DNA of 64,000 nucleotides from Streptomyces venezuelae. Its GTDB lineage: Bacteria > Actinomycetota > Actinomycetes > Streptomycetales > Streptomycetaceae. The stretch is taken from contig NZ_CP029192.1 in the NCBI RefSeq assembly GCF_008642315.1, forward strand, positions 7,812,001-7,876,000. The letters run 5' to 3'. Made by a program: the position numbers and the translations under genes. Positions 50,863 through 59,536 of this stretch are shown here, piece by piece. The notes under the pieces are model-generated. The model made no database searches, had not been told where the DNA came from, and was given only the letters and a program-made list of their open reading frames with translations. The stretch's first letter is position 1. Every line of letters starts with the position of its first letter.

Positions 50863-51438
50863 TCAATGGGAGTTGGGGGTGCGGGCGGCGGCGAGCAGGG
50901 CGAGCAGGCCGCGCACCGCCGTGTCGAACGCGGCGGGCGAGCCCGACGACCGCGCCAGGACATAGCCGCCCTGCACCGTCGCGACGACCGTCGACGCGAT
51001 GTCCTGCGGGACGAGCACGGCCGTGAACTCGCCCTGGGAAAGCCCTTCTTCGACGATTCCGGCGATCCGGTCGCGCAGCCAGTCGAGGGTCTCGGTGACG
51101 GGTGCGCGCAACGCGTCGCTCGCGATGACGTCCGGGTCCATGGTGAGCCGCCCGACCGGGCAGCCCTTCAATACGTCGCGCTCGCGCAGCAGGTACGACT
51201 CGATGCGCGCGTACGCCGATCCGTCGCCGCCCAGGGTCGCCTCGGCCGTGGCGCGCATCTCCTCGGCGGTGCGCCGGATCGCGGCGAGCGCGAGGTCGGG
51301 CTTCCCGGCGAAGTGGTGGTACATGCTGCCCTGCCCCGCGCCCGCGTGCTGCTGGATGGCCTTGGGGCTCGTGCCGACGTACCCCCGCTCCCACAGCAGC
51401 TCGCGGGTGGACTCGATCAGACGCTCCGGAGTGCTCAT
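50863..51438 (-). CDS. TetR family transcriptional regulator, first gene of a four-gene operon
   Basis: A 191-residue TetR protein with TSPKAIQQHAGAGQGSMYHH as helix-turn-helix and FAGKPDLALAAI after it; the C-terminal half includes LKGCPVGRLTMDPDVIASD. ATG 51438 is 9 bases from a near-perfect 20-bp palindrome at 51447-51466. This places the regulator under its own control together with the cupin, DUF4865 and hydrolase genes downstream. The effector is likely a substrate or product of these enzymes. Confidence 0.92.
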   Translation of the reverse strand: MSTPERLIESTRELLWERGYVGTSPKAIQQHAGAGQGSMYHHFAGKPDLALAAIRRTAEEMRATAEATLGGDGSAYARIESYLLRERDVLKGCPVGRLTMDPDVIASDALRAPVTETLDWLRDRIAGIVEEGLSQGEFTAVLVPQDIASTVVATVQGGYVLARSSGSPAAFDTAVRGLLALLAAARTPNSH

Positions 51439-51446
51439 GAAGCCAC

Positions 51447-51466
51447 TGTACATACTAGTAGGTACA
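51447..51466. promoter_or_regulatory. 20-bp operator-like palindrome before the TetR operon
   Basis: The halves TGTACATACT and AGTAGGTACA are reverse complements except for one position in each. The core TACTAGTA is perfect. It lies directly upstream of the TetR start (9 bases) and includes a TACTAG-like -10 on both strands, so bound protein would cover the promoter. Confidence 0.75.
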
Positions 51467-51627
51467 AAGAGCCAGTGGGCCGTGTGATCAGGCCGGGCGT
51501 AGCCGTCGCGGTCCGGCGTACTCCCGCGGTGGTACGCGCGGTGCCGCTGGCCGTACGACGACGTGAGGGCACCCCCGGGGCGAGTTTGGAGGCATCGCGG
51601 AAACCGCTTCGGAGGAGATGAGTTCAG

Positions 51628-51948
51628 ATGCAGACCTTGGCGCACTGGGACGGCGGGCCCGGCCCGTGGATCCTGTTCTTCCCGCTGATCTGGGCGGCTG
51701 TCGTGGTCGGCGCCGTCACCCTGCTCCGCCGCACCGTGTGGCGCGGCCGCCGCGGTCCGTTCCGTGGCATGGGCGGACCCGCCGGGCCCACGGGGTACGC
51801 CGGGCGAGCGGGCGTCGACGAGCACTCGCCCATCGCCGTGCTCGGCCGCCGCTTCGCCTCCGGCGAGATCGACGAGGACGAGTACTGGCGCAGGCTGACC
51901 GTCCTCAACGAGGAGTTCGGCCGCACCTCCAAGGGCGGTCCGGCATGA
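51628..51948 (+). CDS. SHOCT-domain membrane protein
   Basis: A 106-residue protein with one hydrophobic segment (about 12-33, [20 protein letters not shown]), a Gly/Arg-rich middle, and a C-terminal SHOCT motif (about 70-98) with [20 protein letters not shown]. The SHOCT motif is a short helical-pair element that often links to other domains. ATG 51628 has GGAGGAGA nine bases upstream. The gene overlaps the ABC ATPase gene by four bases (ATGA), so it is coupled with the exporter. Confidence 0.87.
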   Translation: MQTLAHWDGGPGPWILFFPLIWAAVVVGAVTLLRRTVWRGRRGPFRGMGGPAGPTGYAGRAGVDEHSPIAVLGRRFASGEIDEDEYWRRLTVLNEEFGRTSKGGPA

Positions 51949-52808
51949 GCACCGCCACCGGACGGGCCGCGAGGCCCGTGGGCACCGGCGCCGCCCGCGT
52001 CGCCGACGCCGTGAAGGTGTACGGCAGCGGGGACACCGCCGTACGGGCCCTTGACGGGGTGAGCGTCGAGTTCGCCGCCGGACGCTTCACCGCCATCATG
52101 GGCCCGTCCGGGTCCGGCAAGTCCACCCTGATGCACTGTGCCGCGGGCCTGGACACGCTCACTTCGGGCGCCGCGTTCATCGGCGACACGGAGCTCGGGA
52201 AGCTGGACGACCGGCGCCTCACCCTGCTGCGGCGCGACCGCGTCGGCTTCGTCTTCCAGGCGTTCAACCTGGTGCCGACGCTGACCGTCGCCGAGAACAT
52301 CACCCTGCCGATGGACCTCGCCGGGGTCCGCGGCGACCGTGACTGGGCGGACGCCCTGATCGACGTCGTCGGGCTCCGCGACCGGCTGCACCACCGGCCC
52401 GCCGAACTCTCCGGCGGCCAGCAGCAACGCGTCGCCGTGGCGCGGGCGTTCGCCGGCCGTCCCGACGTCGTCTTCGCCGACGAACCGACGGGCAACCTCG
52501 ACTCGCGCTCCGGCGAGGAGGTGCTGAACCTGCTCGGCCGTGCGGTACGTCAGATGCGCCGCACCGTCGTCATGGTCACGCACGACCCGGTGGCCGCCGC
52601 CCACGCGGACGAGGTCGTCTTCCTCGCCGACGGACGCCTCGTGGACCGCATGGAGTCACCGACGGCCGACCGGGTCCTGGACCGCATGAAGGCGTTCGAC
52701 GCGCGGCCGCCGGCTCCCGCCGCGCCCTCCCCCACGCACTCCGCCGCGCCGCCCCACGCACCGGGCGCGCGGCCGATGGGAAAGGAGTCCCGGTCATGGA
52801 CTCCCTGA
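51945..52808 (+). CDS. ABC transporter ATP-binding protein (LolD/MacB-type)
   Basis: A 287-residue ABC ATPase. Walker [10 protein letters not shown], the signature [14 protein letters not shown], Walker [14 protein letters not shown] and H-loop MVTHDP are all present, along with the LolD/MacB-type [16 protein letters not shown]. The C-terminal 40 residues form a Pro/Ala-rich tail overlapping the permease start by 13 bases. This subfamily drives FtsX-like mechanotransmission or extrusion from the membrane. It forms a complex with the permease directly downstream. Confidence 0.95.
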   Translation: MSTATGRAARPVGTGAARVADAVKVYGSGDTAVRALDGVSVEFAAGRFTAIMGPSGSGKSTLMHCAAGLDTLTSGAAFIGDTELGKLDDRRLTLLRRDRVGFVFQAFNLVPTLTVAENITLPMDLAGVRGDRDWADALIDVVGLRDRLHHRPAELSGGQQQRVAVARAFAGRPDVVFADEPTGNLDSRSGEEVLNLLGRAVRQMRRTVVMVTHDPVAAAHADEVVFLADGRLVDRMESPTADRVLDRMKAFDARPPAPAAPSPTHSAAPPHAPGARPMGKESRSWTP

Positions 52809-55366
52809 CCGCCGCCGTGCGGCTCAGCGCCTCCTCGCTGCGCGGCCACAGACGACGCTTCGCCGGTACGTTCCTCGCCGTGATGCTGGGCGTCGCCTTC
52901 CTGGCGGGCACCCTCGTCATGGGCGACACCCTGCGCGCCAGTTTCGACACGATGTTCGGCAACGCCACGAGCGGCACCGACGCCGTCGTCCGGAGCGCCG
53001 CCACCATCACCACCCCCGACGACAGCCAGGGCACCCGCAAGCCCGTCGACGCCGGCCTCGTGGACACGATCGAGAAGACCGGGCACGTGGCCGCGGCCGC
53101 ACCCGAGATCCAGGGCGCGGGCCAGCTCCTCGGCAAGAACGGGAAGCCCGTCGGCGGTCAGGGCCCGCCCACCCTCGCGGGCAACTGGATCGACGACAGC
53201 GAGCTGAACGCGTACCGACTCGCCGAAGGGCGCGCCCCGTCCGGGCCCGGTGAGGTCGTCGTCAACCGCGGCGCCGCGAAGACCGGCGACCTCGAGGTCG
53301 GCGACACGACGACGCTGCGCACCCCCGACCCCGTGCGGGTGAAGATCGTGGGCCTCGCGACCTTCGGCGGCGAGGACGGCATGGCGCAGACCACCTTCAC
53401 CGGCATGACACGCGCCGACGCCGAGAAGTACCTCACCCCGAAGCCCGGCGAGGCCTCCGCCATCCGGGTGCGGGCCGGACCCGGCGTCAGTCAGCAGGAA
53501 CTCGTCGACGCGCTGACTCCCGTACTGCCCAAGGGCGTTGAGGCCATCACGGGCGAGGCGTCGGCCACGGAGAGCACCGACAACATCTCCGGCCAGTTCC
53601 TCTCCGTCTTCACCACGTTCCTGCTGGTGTTCTCCGGGGTGGCGCTGCTGGTCGCCACGTTCAGCATCCACAACACCTTCGCCATCGTCGTCGCCCAGCG
53701 CACCCGCGAGAACGCGCTCCTGCGCGCGCTCGGTGCCTCGCGCCGTCAGGTGACGGTGTCGACCCTCGTCGAGGCGAGCGCCGTCGCCGTCATCGCGTCG
53801 GCCGCGGGTCTCGCGGGCGGCATCGGCGTCGCGGCCGGACTGCAGGCACTGTTCCCGGCGATCGGATTTCCCTTCCCCGAGGGCGACCTGGTGATCAGTG
53901 CGCTCTCCATGCTGCTGCCCCTCGCCGTCGGCCTCGTGGTCTGCCTGGGCTCCGCGCTGCTGCCTGCCCTACGGGCCGGGCGCACCGCCCCGCTCGCCGC
54001 ACTGCGCGAGACGGCCGTCGACCACTCCGGTGCCTCCCGCCGCCGCACCGTCGTCGGCAGCGGCCTCGCCCTGGTCGCCGTGGGCCTCGCCCTCACCGGC
54101 GTCCTGGTGAGCCCCTCCATCTGGCTCGCCGCCGGGGGAGCGGTGCTTGCCCTCGTCTCCTTCGTGGTGCTCGGCCCCGTCGCCTCCTCGCGGGCGGTAC
54201 GTGTCCTCGGCGGGCCGCTCGACCGGCTGCGCGGCGTCACCGGCGGTCTCGCCCGGCGCAATGCCCTGCGCAGTCCGAAGCGGACGGCCGCCACCGCGAG
54301 CGCGCTGATGATCGGCGTCGCCGTCGTCTCGCTCTTCACGGTCTTCGGGGCCTCCCTGAAGGCCACGATGGACCAGACCGTGAACCGCTCCTTCGCCGGG
54401 GACGTCGCGGTGAGCACCCCCGGCTTCGGCGCGGGCGGCAGCGGGCTGAGCCCGAAGCTGGCCCCGGCGCTCGCGCGGCTCCCCGAGGTCGAGACCGCCG
54501 TCGGCCTCGGCAAGGGCGCCGCGGAGGTCGACGGCGAGGGTCGCGCCCTCACCGTCACCGACCCGAAGCCCTTCGCCGAGTCCTTCGACCTCGGCGACGT
54601 CGACGGTTCGCCCGGCGCGCTCGGCGACCGAGGCATCGCGATCACCCGGTCGGAGGCGGAGAAGCAGGACCTGAAGGTCGGCTCGCGCACCGAACTGGCC
54701 TTCGCCGACGGCAAGAAGGAGACCTTCACGGTCCGCGCGGTCTTCGGCAGGTCGGAGCTCGCGGGCGACTACGTCATCACCCGCGAGGCGTGGGCACCGC
54801 ACCGCATGCAGGACTCCGACACGCTCGTGTCCGTCACGTTCAAGGACGGCGTGAGCACCGCCGAGGGGAAGGCCGCGGTCGCCGCCACGGCGCGGGACTT
54901 CGGGAATCCGGACGTGCAGACCCGGTCCGGGTACGCGGAGACCTCCGCGAGCGGCATCGACATGATGCTCACCCTCGTCTACGCCCTGCTCGCCCTCGCC
55001 GTGCTGATCGCCCTGCTCGGCATCGCCAACACGCTGACCCTCGCGGTCCACGAACGCACCCGTGAGCTGGGCCTGCTGCGCGCGGTCGGCCAGACCAGGG
55101 CGCAGCTGCGCGCCATGGTCCGCTGGGAGTCGGTGCTCGTCGCCGCCTTCGGGACGGCGGGCGGGCTGGCGCTCGGCGGCTTCCTCGGCTGGGTGCTCGT
55201 CAAGGCGTCCGACAGCACGACGGAGAGTGCCTTCGCGTTCGCCGTACCACCGGCGCAGCTGGTAGTGGTCGCCCTGGTGGGCCTGGCGGCGGGCGTGTTG
55301 GCGGGCCTGCGTCCGGCTCGGCGGGCGGCGCGTCTCGATGTGCTGCGGGCCATCGCCACCGAGTGA
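52796..55366 (+). CDS. FtsX-like ABC permease
   Basis: An 856-residue membrane protein of the FtsX/MacB group: a first membrane segment (about 20-42), a large extracytoplasmic region (about 45-250), three membrane segments, a duplicate membrane/external unit after about residue 480, and three final segments. Each half contains an FtsX-type block: HNTFAIVVAQRTRENALLRALGAS and ANTLTLAVHERTRELGLLRAVGQT, showing an internal duplication. It likely exports peptides or lipophilic compounds or relays a force signal. It overlaps the ATPase gene by 13 bases, so the pair is translated together. Confidence 0.93.
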   Translation: MDSLTAAVRLSASSLRGHRRRFAGTFLAVMLGVAFLAGTLVMGDTLRASFDTMFGNATSGTDAVVRSAATITTPDDSQGTRKPVDAGLVDTIEKTGHVAAAAPEIQGAGQLLGKNGKPVGGQGPPTLAGNWIDDSELNAYRLAEGRAPSGPGEVVVNRGAAKTGDLEVGDTTTLRTPDPVRVKIVGLATFGGEDGMAQTTFTGMTRADAEKYLTPKPGEASAIRVRAGPGVSQQELVDALTPVLPKGVEAITGEASATESTDNISGQFLSVFTTFLLVFSGVALLVATFSIHNTFAIVVAQRTRENALLRALGASRRQVTVSTLVEASAVAVIASAAGLAGGIGVAAGLQALFPAIGFPFPEGDLVISALSMLLPLAVGLVVCLGSALLPALRAGRTAPLAALRETAVDHSGASRRRTVVGSGLALVAVGLALTGVLVSPSIWLAAGGAVLALVSFVVLGPVASSRAVRVLGGPLDRLRGVTGGLARRNALRSPKRTAATASALMIGVAVVSLFTVFGASLKATMDQTVNRSFAGDVAVSTPGFGAGGSGLSPKLAPALARLPEVETAVGLGKGAAEVDGEGRALTVTDPKPFAESFDLGDVDGSPGALGDRGIAITRSEAEKQDLKVGSRTELAFADGKKETFTVRAVFGRSELAGDYVITREAWAPHRMQDSDTLVSVTFKDGVSTAEGKAAVAATARDFGNPDVQTRSGYAETSASGIDMMLTLVYALLALAVLIALLGIANTLTLAVHERTRELGLLRAVGQTRAQLRAMVRWESVLVAAFGTAGGLALGGFLGWVLVKASDSTTESAFAFAVPPAQLVVVALVGLAAGVLAGLRPARRAARLDVLRAIATE

Positions 55367-55440
55367 CGCCGCGGCCCGAAGCGGCGCCCACCCCGTCCTC
55401 GTGTCCGACGCGGGTGAGCGAGCGGACGATCACCGCCCGG

Positions 55441-55914
55441 TCAGCCGACAACGGCCGACCGGGCGGGAGTCTTCTCTGCCGCCCCGTACACGGGATACGG
55501 CGCGAGGGCCACCGCCGGGGAGACCGCGGGGAGCGTGAACCACACGACCTTTCCCGCGTCGCCCTGCGGCCGCACGCCCCAGCTCTCGCTCACCGCCGCG
55601 ACCATCGCGAGCCCCCTGCCACAGGTGGCGAAGGCATCGGATTCACGGAGTTCGGGAAGCCGGGGGTCGTGGTCGTGGACGGAGACCGTGAGCCGGTCGA
55701 GCAGCAGCTCGATCTCCACGGTGCACATCTTGTCCGGCTCGGCATACCGGTGGACGTTGGTGAGAAGCTCCGTCACACCGAGGGCGGCCTGGTCTATCAA
55801 GGGATCGAGATGCCAGTAGCGCAACTGCGCAGATACGATTCTGCGGACCTGGCCGATCCGCGACGGCAGGGCTTGGAGCTCTACCGTGCAATGCCTGCTT
55901 GGCTGGCTGATCAC
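55441..55914 (-). CDS. RsbW-like ATP-binding protein (anti-sigma kinase family)
   Basis: A 157-residue HATPase_c-type protein with the N-box ALGVTELLTNVHRYA and the G1 region VSVHDHDPRLPELR, followed by GRGLAMVAAVSESWGV. This small single-domain type is abundant in Streptomyces and usually acts as an anti-sigma factor/kinase for STAS proteins. The STAS partner at 3.8-4.2 kb is far away, so linkage is not implied. GTG 55914 has GGGGAG about eight bases upstream. Confidence 0.9.
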   Translation of the reverse strand: MISQPSRHCTVELQALPSRIGQVRRIVSAQLRYWHLDPLIDQAALGVTELLTNVHRYAEPDKMCTVEIELLLDRLTVSVHDHDPRLPELRESDAFATCGRGLAMVAAVSESWGVRPQGDAGKVVWFTLPAVSPAVALAPYPVYGAAEKTPARSAVVG

Positions 55915-56107
55915 GGCTGCGACTCCCCGAATTGAGGTCCGGAAGAAGACGACGATCGGATCCAGCAGGGGCCGCGTGGTCTGCCGCCTGCTGTGTGGCC
56001 GGCGGGGCTGGTTCGCAGCGTCATCGCCGGTAAACCCAGAGTGATGTGAGACCAGAGTGACCCAGGGGGTGCGGGCATGCAACTCGCGCGTCGTGCCGAG
56101 TGTCCGA

Positions 56108-56440
56108 TCAGCTCCGCCGGACCCGGTGTTCCGTGGCGTCGCGCACCGCCTCGATGAACCTGCGCACCGTGGGCGGACCCGCTTCGCCGGGGCGCGGTTC
56201 GTGCTCGCCGAGCGTGAGGCGGTAACGGGTGCCGTTCACTTCGGCGAGAGCGCTGTCGTCCGGGGCGAACCAGGGCTTGCCCGTGCGGACCGCCTGCAGC
56301 GGTGCGCTGTCGATCTCCGTGCCGTAACTGGTCAGCAACTCCAGCCTGCCGTCGGCGATGCGGACCTGACCGGCACGGGTGAGGGAGCGCAAGCGCCGCC
56401 CGATCCGCACGCCCGTGGCCGTGAATTCCGGCTCCGCCAT
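56108..56440 (-). CDS. Conserved small protein of unknown function
   Basis: A 110-residue protein, [20 protein letters not shown] at the N terminus, beta-rich with [20 protein letters not shown] and [15 protein letters not shown], and a helical C terminus with [14 protein letters not shown]. It has no signal peptide or membrane segment. I recognise it only as a protein of the kind often left hypothetical in Streptomyces. ATG 56440 has GGGGCGGAG upstream. It is divergent from the PLP enzyme gene, with a 297-bp gap that holds the AGGTG repeats. Confidence 0.65.
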   Translation of the reverse strand: MAEPEFTATGVRIGRRLRSLTRAGQVRIADGRLELLTSYGTEIDSAPLQAVRTGKPWFAPDDSALAEVNGTRYRLTLGEHEPRPGEAGPPTVRRFIEAVRDATEHRVRRS

Positions 56441-56627
56441 GGCACTCCGCCCCCTTGTGCGTTTCGGGTGAACAGCTCCGACTCGGGACAGATGCCCCGT
56501 GCCCTGAAGTCTGCACGTCCAGGGCGTCGAGCACCAGTACACATGGGGACGTCCGGCCCAGGCTTCCGGGACGCCCGCGACGGCCCGCCGGCAAGCTCTG
56601 CCCAAGGCTGTGACAGCTGCTCCTTTG

Positions 56628-56689
56628 AGGTGCTCAAAGGTGTGTTTATGCAGGTGAGAAGGGTGTTGGAGGTGTTTAAGATCGAGGTG
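56628..56689. repeat. Cluster of AGGTG direct repeats overlapping a promoter
   Basis: AGGTG occurs at 56628, 56638, 56652, 56670 and 56685, and GGGTG at 56661, six same-orientation copies in 62 bp with spacings of 9-15. A TAAGAT hexamer at 56677-56682 matches a -10 element, with the GTG start 56 bases further. The stretch is AT-richer than its surroundings. The arrangement looks like multiple binding sites for one protein. Confidence 0.6.
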
Positions 56690-56737
56690 TACGGCCGCGT
56701 CCGAATCGCGTCCGGCACGACGCGAAGGAGCCTTGCC

Positions 56738-57871
56738 GTGAGCACCCCACAGCAGTTTCGAGCCGACGGACCCATGCCGACGCTCGACGTCGACCACAGC
56801 GACGCGACGTACCGGGCATGGCTCAAAGAAGCCGTCCGCAAGGTCCAGGCGGACGCCAACCGTTCGGCCGACACCCACCTGCTGCGCTTCCCGCTGCCCG
56901 AACACTGGGGCATCGACCTGTATCTCAAGGACGAGTCCACGCACCCCACGGGCAGCCTCAAGCACCGCCTCGCCCGCTCGCTCTTCCTCTACGGCCTGTG
57001 CAACGGCTGGATCCGGCCGGACCGGCCGGTCATCGAGGCCTCCAGCGGGTCGACGGCCGTCTCCGAGGCGTACTTCGCGAAGCTGATCGGGGTGCCCTTC
57101 ATCGCGGTGATGCCCCGCACGACCAGCGCCGAGAAGATCCGTCTCATCGAGTTCCACGGCGGCCGGTGCCACTTCGTGGACGACCCGCGCACGATGTACG
57201 CGGAGTCCGCCGCCCTCGCCGTCGAGACGGGCGGCCACTACATGGACCAGTTCACCTACGCGGAACGGGCCACGGACTGGCGGGGCAACAACAACATCGC
57301 CGAATCGATCTACCAGCAGCTGCGGCTCGAGCGCTATCCGGAGCCCGCGTGGATCGTCGCCACGGCGGGCACCGGCGGCACCTCGGCGACCATCGCGCGC
57401 TACGTCCACTACATGCTGTACGACACCCGCATCTGCGTCGCCGACCCCGAGAACTCCTGCTTCTTCGACGGCTGGACGAAGAACGACCCCGACGCGACGA
57501 GCGACTGCGGCTCCCGCATCGAGGGCATCGGCAGGCCCCGCATGGAGCCGAGCTTCGTGCCCGGCGCCATCGACCGCATGATGAAGGTGCCGGACGCCGC
57601 GTCCGTCGCCGCGGTCCGCGCCCTGGAGCAGGCCATCGGCCGCAAGGCGGGCGGCTCGACCGGCACGGGCTTGTGGAGCGCGCTGAAGATCGTCGCCGAG
57701 ATGGTGGCCGCGGGGCGCACGGGCAGCGTCGTCACCCTGATCTGCGACCCCGGCGACCGCTACCTGGACAGGTACTACTCCGACGCGTGGCTGACCGAAC
57801 AGGGCCTGGACATCACGCCCTACGCGCAGGCCATCGACACGCTCCTGGAAACCGGGGCGTGGCCCGAATAG
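56738..57871 (+). CDS. PLP-dependent cysteine-synthase-like enzyme
   Basis: A 377-residue fold-type II PLP enzyme. Key elements: [15 protein letters not shown] with PLP Lys75, [14 protein letters not shown] (substrate loop), and [13 protein letters not shown] (phosphate loop). The S-S-G-S-T-A loop differs from the usual TSGNTG, and GSLKHR replaces GSVKDR, so it is not a canonical cysteine synthase. The substrate is unknown. GTG 56738 has AAGGAG at 56725-56730. The upstream region carries AGGTG repeats. It is the second cysteine-synthase-like protein in the window but has no adjacent acetyltransferase. Confidence 0.88.
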   Translation: MSTPQQFRADGPMPTLDVDHSDATYRAWLKEAVRKVQADANRSADTHLLRFPLPEHWGIDLYLKDESTHPTGSLKHRLARSLFLYGLCNGWIRPDRPVIEASSGSTAVSEAYFAKLIGVPFIAVMPRTTSAEKIRLIEFHGGRCHFVDDPRTMYAESAALAVETGGHYMDQFTYAERATDWRGNNNIAESIYQQLRLERYPEPAWIVATAGTGGTSATIARYVHYMLYDTRICVADPENSCFFDGWTKNDPDATSDCGSRIEGIGRPRMEPSFVPGAIDRMMKVPDAASVAAVRALEQAIGRKAGGSTGTGLWSALKIVAEMVAAGRTGSVVTLICDPGDRYLDRYYSDAWLTEQGLDITPYAQAIDTLLETGAWPE

Positions 57872-57908
57872 CAAACGGACCGCCCGGCGGCCACGCCTGC
57901 GAGGAGGG

Positions 57909-58388
57909 CTACGCCGCCTGTGCGGCGAGCCGCTCGTCCAACGCCACGACGGCGTCCCGGAACGCCCGGCCGAGTCCCGCGCGGCCGAGCTTCAGGGCGC
58001 CGCGCAGCGGCGCCGCGCCGTCCATGGCGAAGGTCCACTGCACACGGGTGCCGGTGCCGGCGGGGGAGAGCAGCCACTCCTCGACGAGGGCACGCAGGCC
58101 GGGCGCGTTCGCCCGGTCGACGCGGTAGACGTAACGCTCGGGGCCCTCCGCCGCCAGTATCGACTCCTGGAAGCGCGTGCCGCCCTTGAGCCGCACCTCA
58201 CGGCCCGTGCCGCCCCCGGTCGGCCGGCACAGGGTGACCGCGGTGAACCACTGGGGCCAGCCCGTCACATCGTCCGCCAGCGCGCCGTACACCGCCTCCG
58301 GAGGCGCGGACACCTCACGCGTGAAGACCAGACGCACCGGAGCGGATGCGACGAAGTCGGGCCCCACAGGGTTCAGTCGGTGTGCCAT
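57909..58388 (-). CDS. SRPBCC (START-like) family protein
   Basis: A 159-residue helix-grip-fold protein with VRLVFTREVSAPPEAVYGAL at the N terminus and DVTGWPQWFTAVT, a pattern typical of polyketide cyclase/dehydrase-type SRPBCC proteins, and a C-terminal helix LGRAFRDAVVALDERLAA. Such proteins bind hydrophobic ligands in a deep cavity. ATG 58388 is used. The gene is convergent with the PLP enzyme gene and 62 bases from the DeoR gene on the same strand. Confidence 0.88.
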   Translation of the reverse strand: MAHRLNPVGPDFVASAPVRLVFTREVSAPPEAVYGALADDVTGWPQWFTAVTLCRPTGGGTGREVRLKGGTRFQESILAAEGPERYVYRVDRANAPGLRALVEEWLLSPAGTGTRVQWTFAMDGAAPLRGALKLGRAGLGRAFRDAVVALDERLAAQAA

Positions 58389-58450
58389 CGGACTCTGCCC
58401 CCAGCGGAACGTGACGGTTGACCGGCGACGTCACCATAGCTGGCGGGCCG

Positions 58451-59317
58451 TCAGATGTCTGCGTCGGCCTCGGAGTCGACCGAGCCGGAGACCTCGTCGG
58501 GCACCGCGCGCTCACCCGTCACCACGACCCGGTTCACGTGCTCGGAGATGTCCACGTGCGCCTCCGCCGGCAGCCCCGCGTCCGTCACCAGCGTGTCGAC
58601 CTGCGAGAGCGAGGCGAACGAACTCAGCCCCACCGTCCCCCACTTGGTGTGGTCGGCGACGACCACCACGCGCCGGGCCGACTGCACCAGACGCCGGTTG
58701 GTCTCCGCCTCGGCCAGGTTCGGCGTCGACAGGCCGGCCTCCAGCGATATGCCGTGCACACCGAGGAACAGCACGTCGAAGTGGAGCGCGCCGATCGCCT
58801 GGTCCGCGACCGGACCGACCAGCGAGTCCGACGGGGTCCGCACGCCACCGGTCAGCACGACCGTCGCCGCGCCCTGCCGCTGCCCGGAGACGCGCTGCGC
58901 GGAGTGGAAGACGTCCGCCACCCGCACCGAGTTCGTCACCACCGTCAGATCCGGCACGTCCAGGAGGTGGTGCGCCAGCGCATACGTCGTCGTACCCCCG
59001 GAGAGGGCGATCGCCGTGCCGGGCGCCACCAGAGACGCCGCGGTCCGCGCGATGTCCTCCTTGGCGGTCAGCTCAAGGCCCGACTTGGCCTCGAACCCCG
59101 GCTCGTGCGTGCTCGCCTCGACCACCGGGACCGCGCCGCCGTGCACCTTCTCCAGGACGCCCTGACGGGCCAGCGCGTCGAGGTCACGACGCACCGTCAT
59201 GTCGGACACACCCAGCTTGCGGGTGAGTTCGTTGACCCGGACCCCGCCGCGGCGGCGCACCTCGTCCAGGATCAGGGCACGGCGCTGCTCGGCCAGGAGG
59301 TTCTGATTGTCGCTCAC
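58451..59317 (-). CDS. DeoR/GlpR family transcriptional regulator
   Basis: A 288-residue regulator: N-terminal winged helix-turn-helix (about 18-60, RVNELTRKLGVSDMTVRRDL), with RRRGGVRVNELT and LHGGA-type motif VHGGAVP, then a DeoR sensor domain with ISLSGGTTT-like IALSGGTTTYALA, VTNSVRVADVF and DHTKWGTVGLSSFA. It would bind a sugar phosphate and repress a sugar-use operon, but no such genes adjoin. GTG 59317 starts V-S-D-N-Q-N; the SRPBCC gene lies downstream on the same strand. Confidence 0.92.
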   Translation of the reverse strand: MSDNQNLLAEQRRALILDEVRRRGGVRVNELTRKLGVSDMTVRRDLDALARQGVLEKVHGGAVPVVEASTHEPGFEAKSGLELTAKEDIARTAASLVAPGTAIALSGGTTTYALAHHLLDVPDLTVVTNSVRVADVFHSAQRVSGQRQGAATVVLTGGVRTPSDSLVGPVADQAIGALHFDVLFLGVHGISLEAGLSTPNLAEAETNRRLVQSARRVVVVADHTKWGTVGLSSFASLSQVDTLVTDAGLPAEAHVDISEHVNRVVVTGERAVPDEVSGSVDSEADADI

Positions 59318-59536
59318 GCCCGGTCCGGCCCTTCTGCCGCGTCGTCCCCCACGCGCCCGCCCGGCGCGCTGCCTCATCCTCGCACGCGCCACCGACAGCC
59401 GTGCCACCGACCGGGTGGGCCGTACGACGGCGGGGAAGAACACGGGAGGGGGAGATTACGTGACGAGGGGTGCACGCGGACCCGCGCCCCTGGATCCTTG
59501 TCCTCTCACCACGCGCATCTCGGGGGAAGCGGAACA

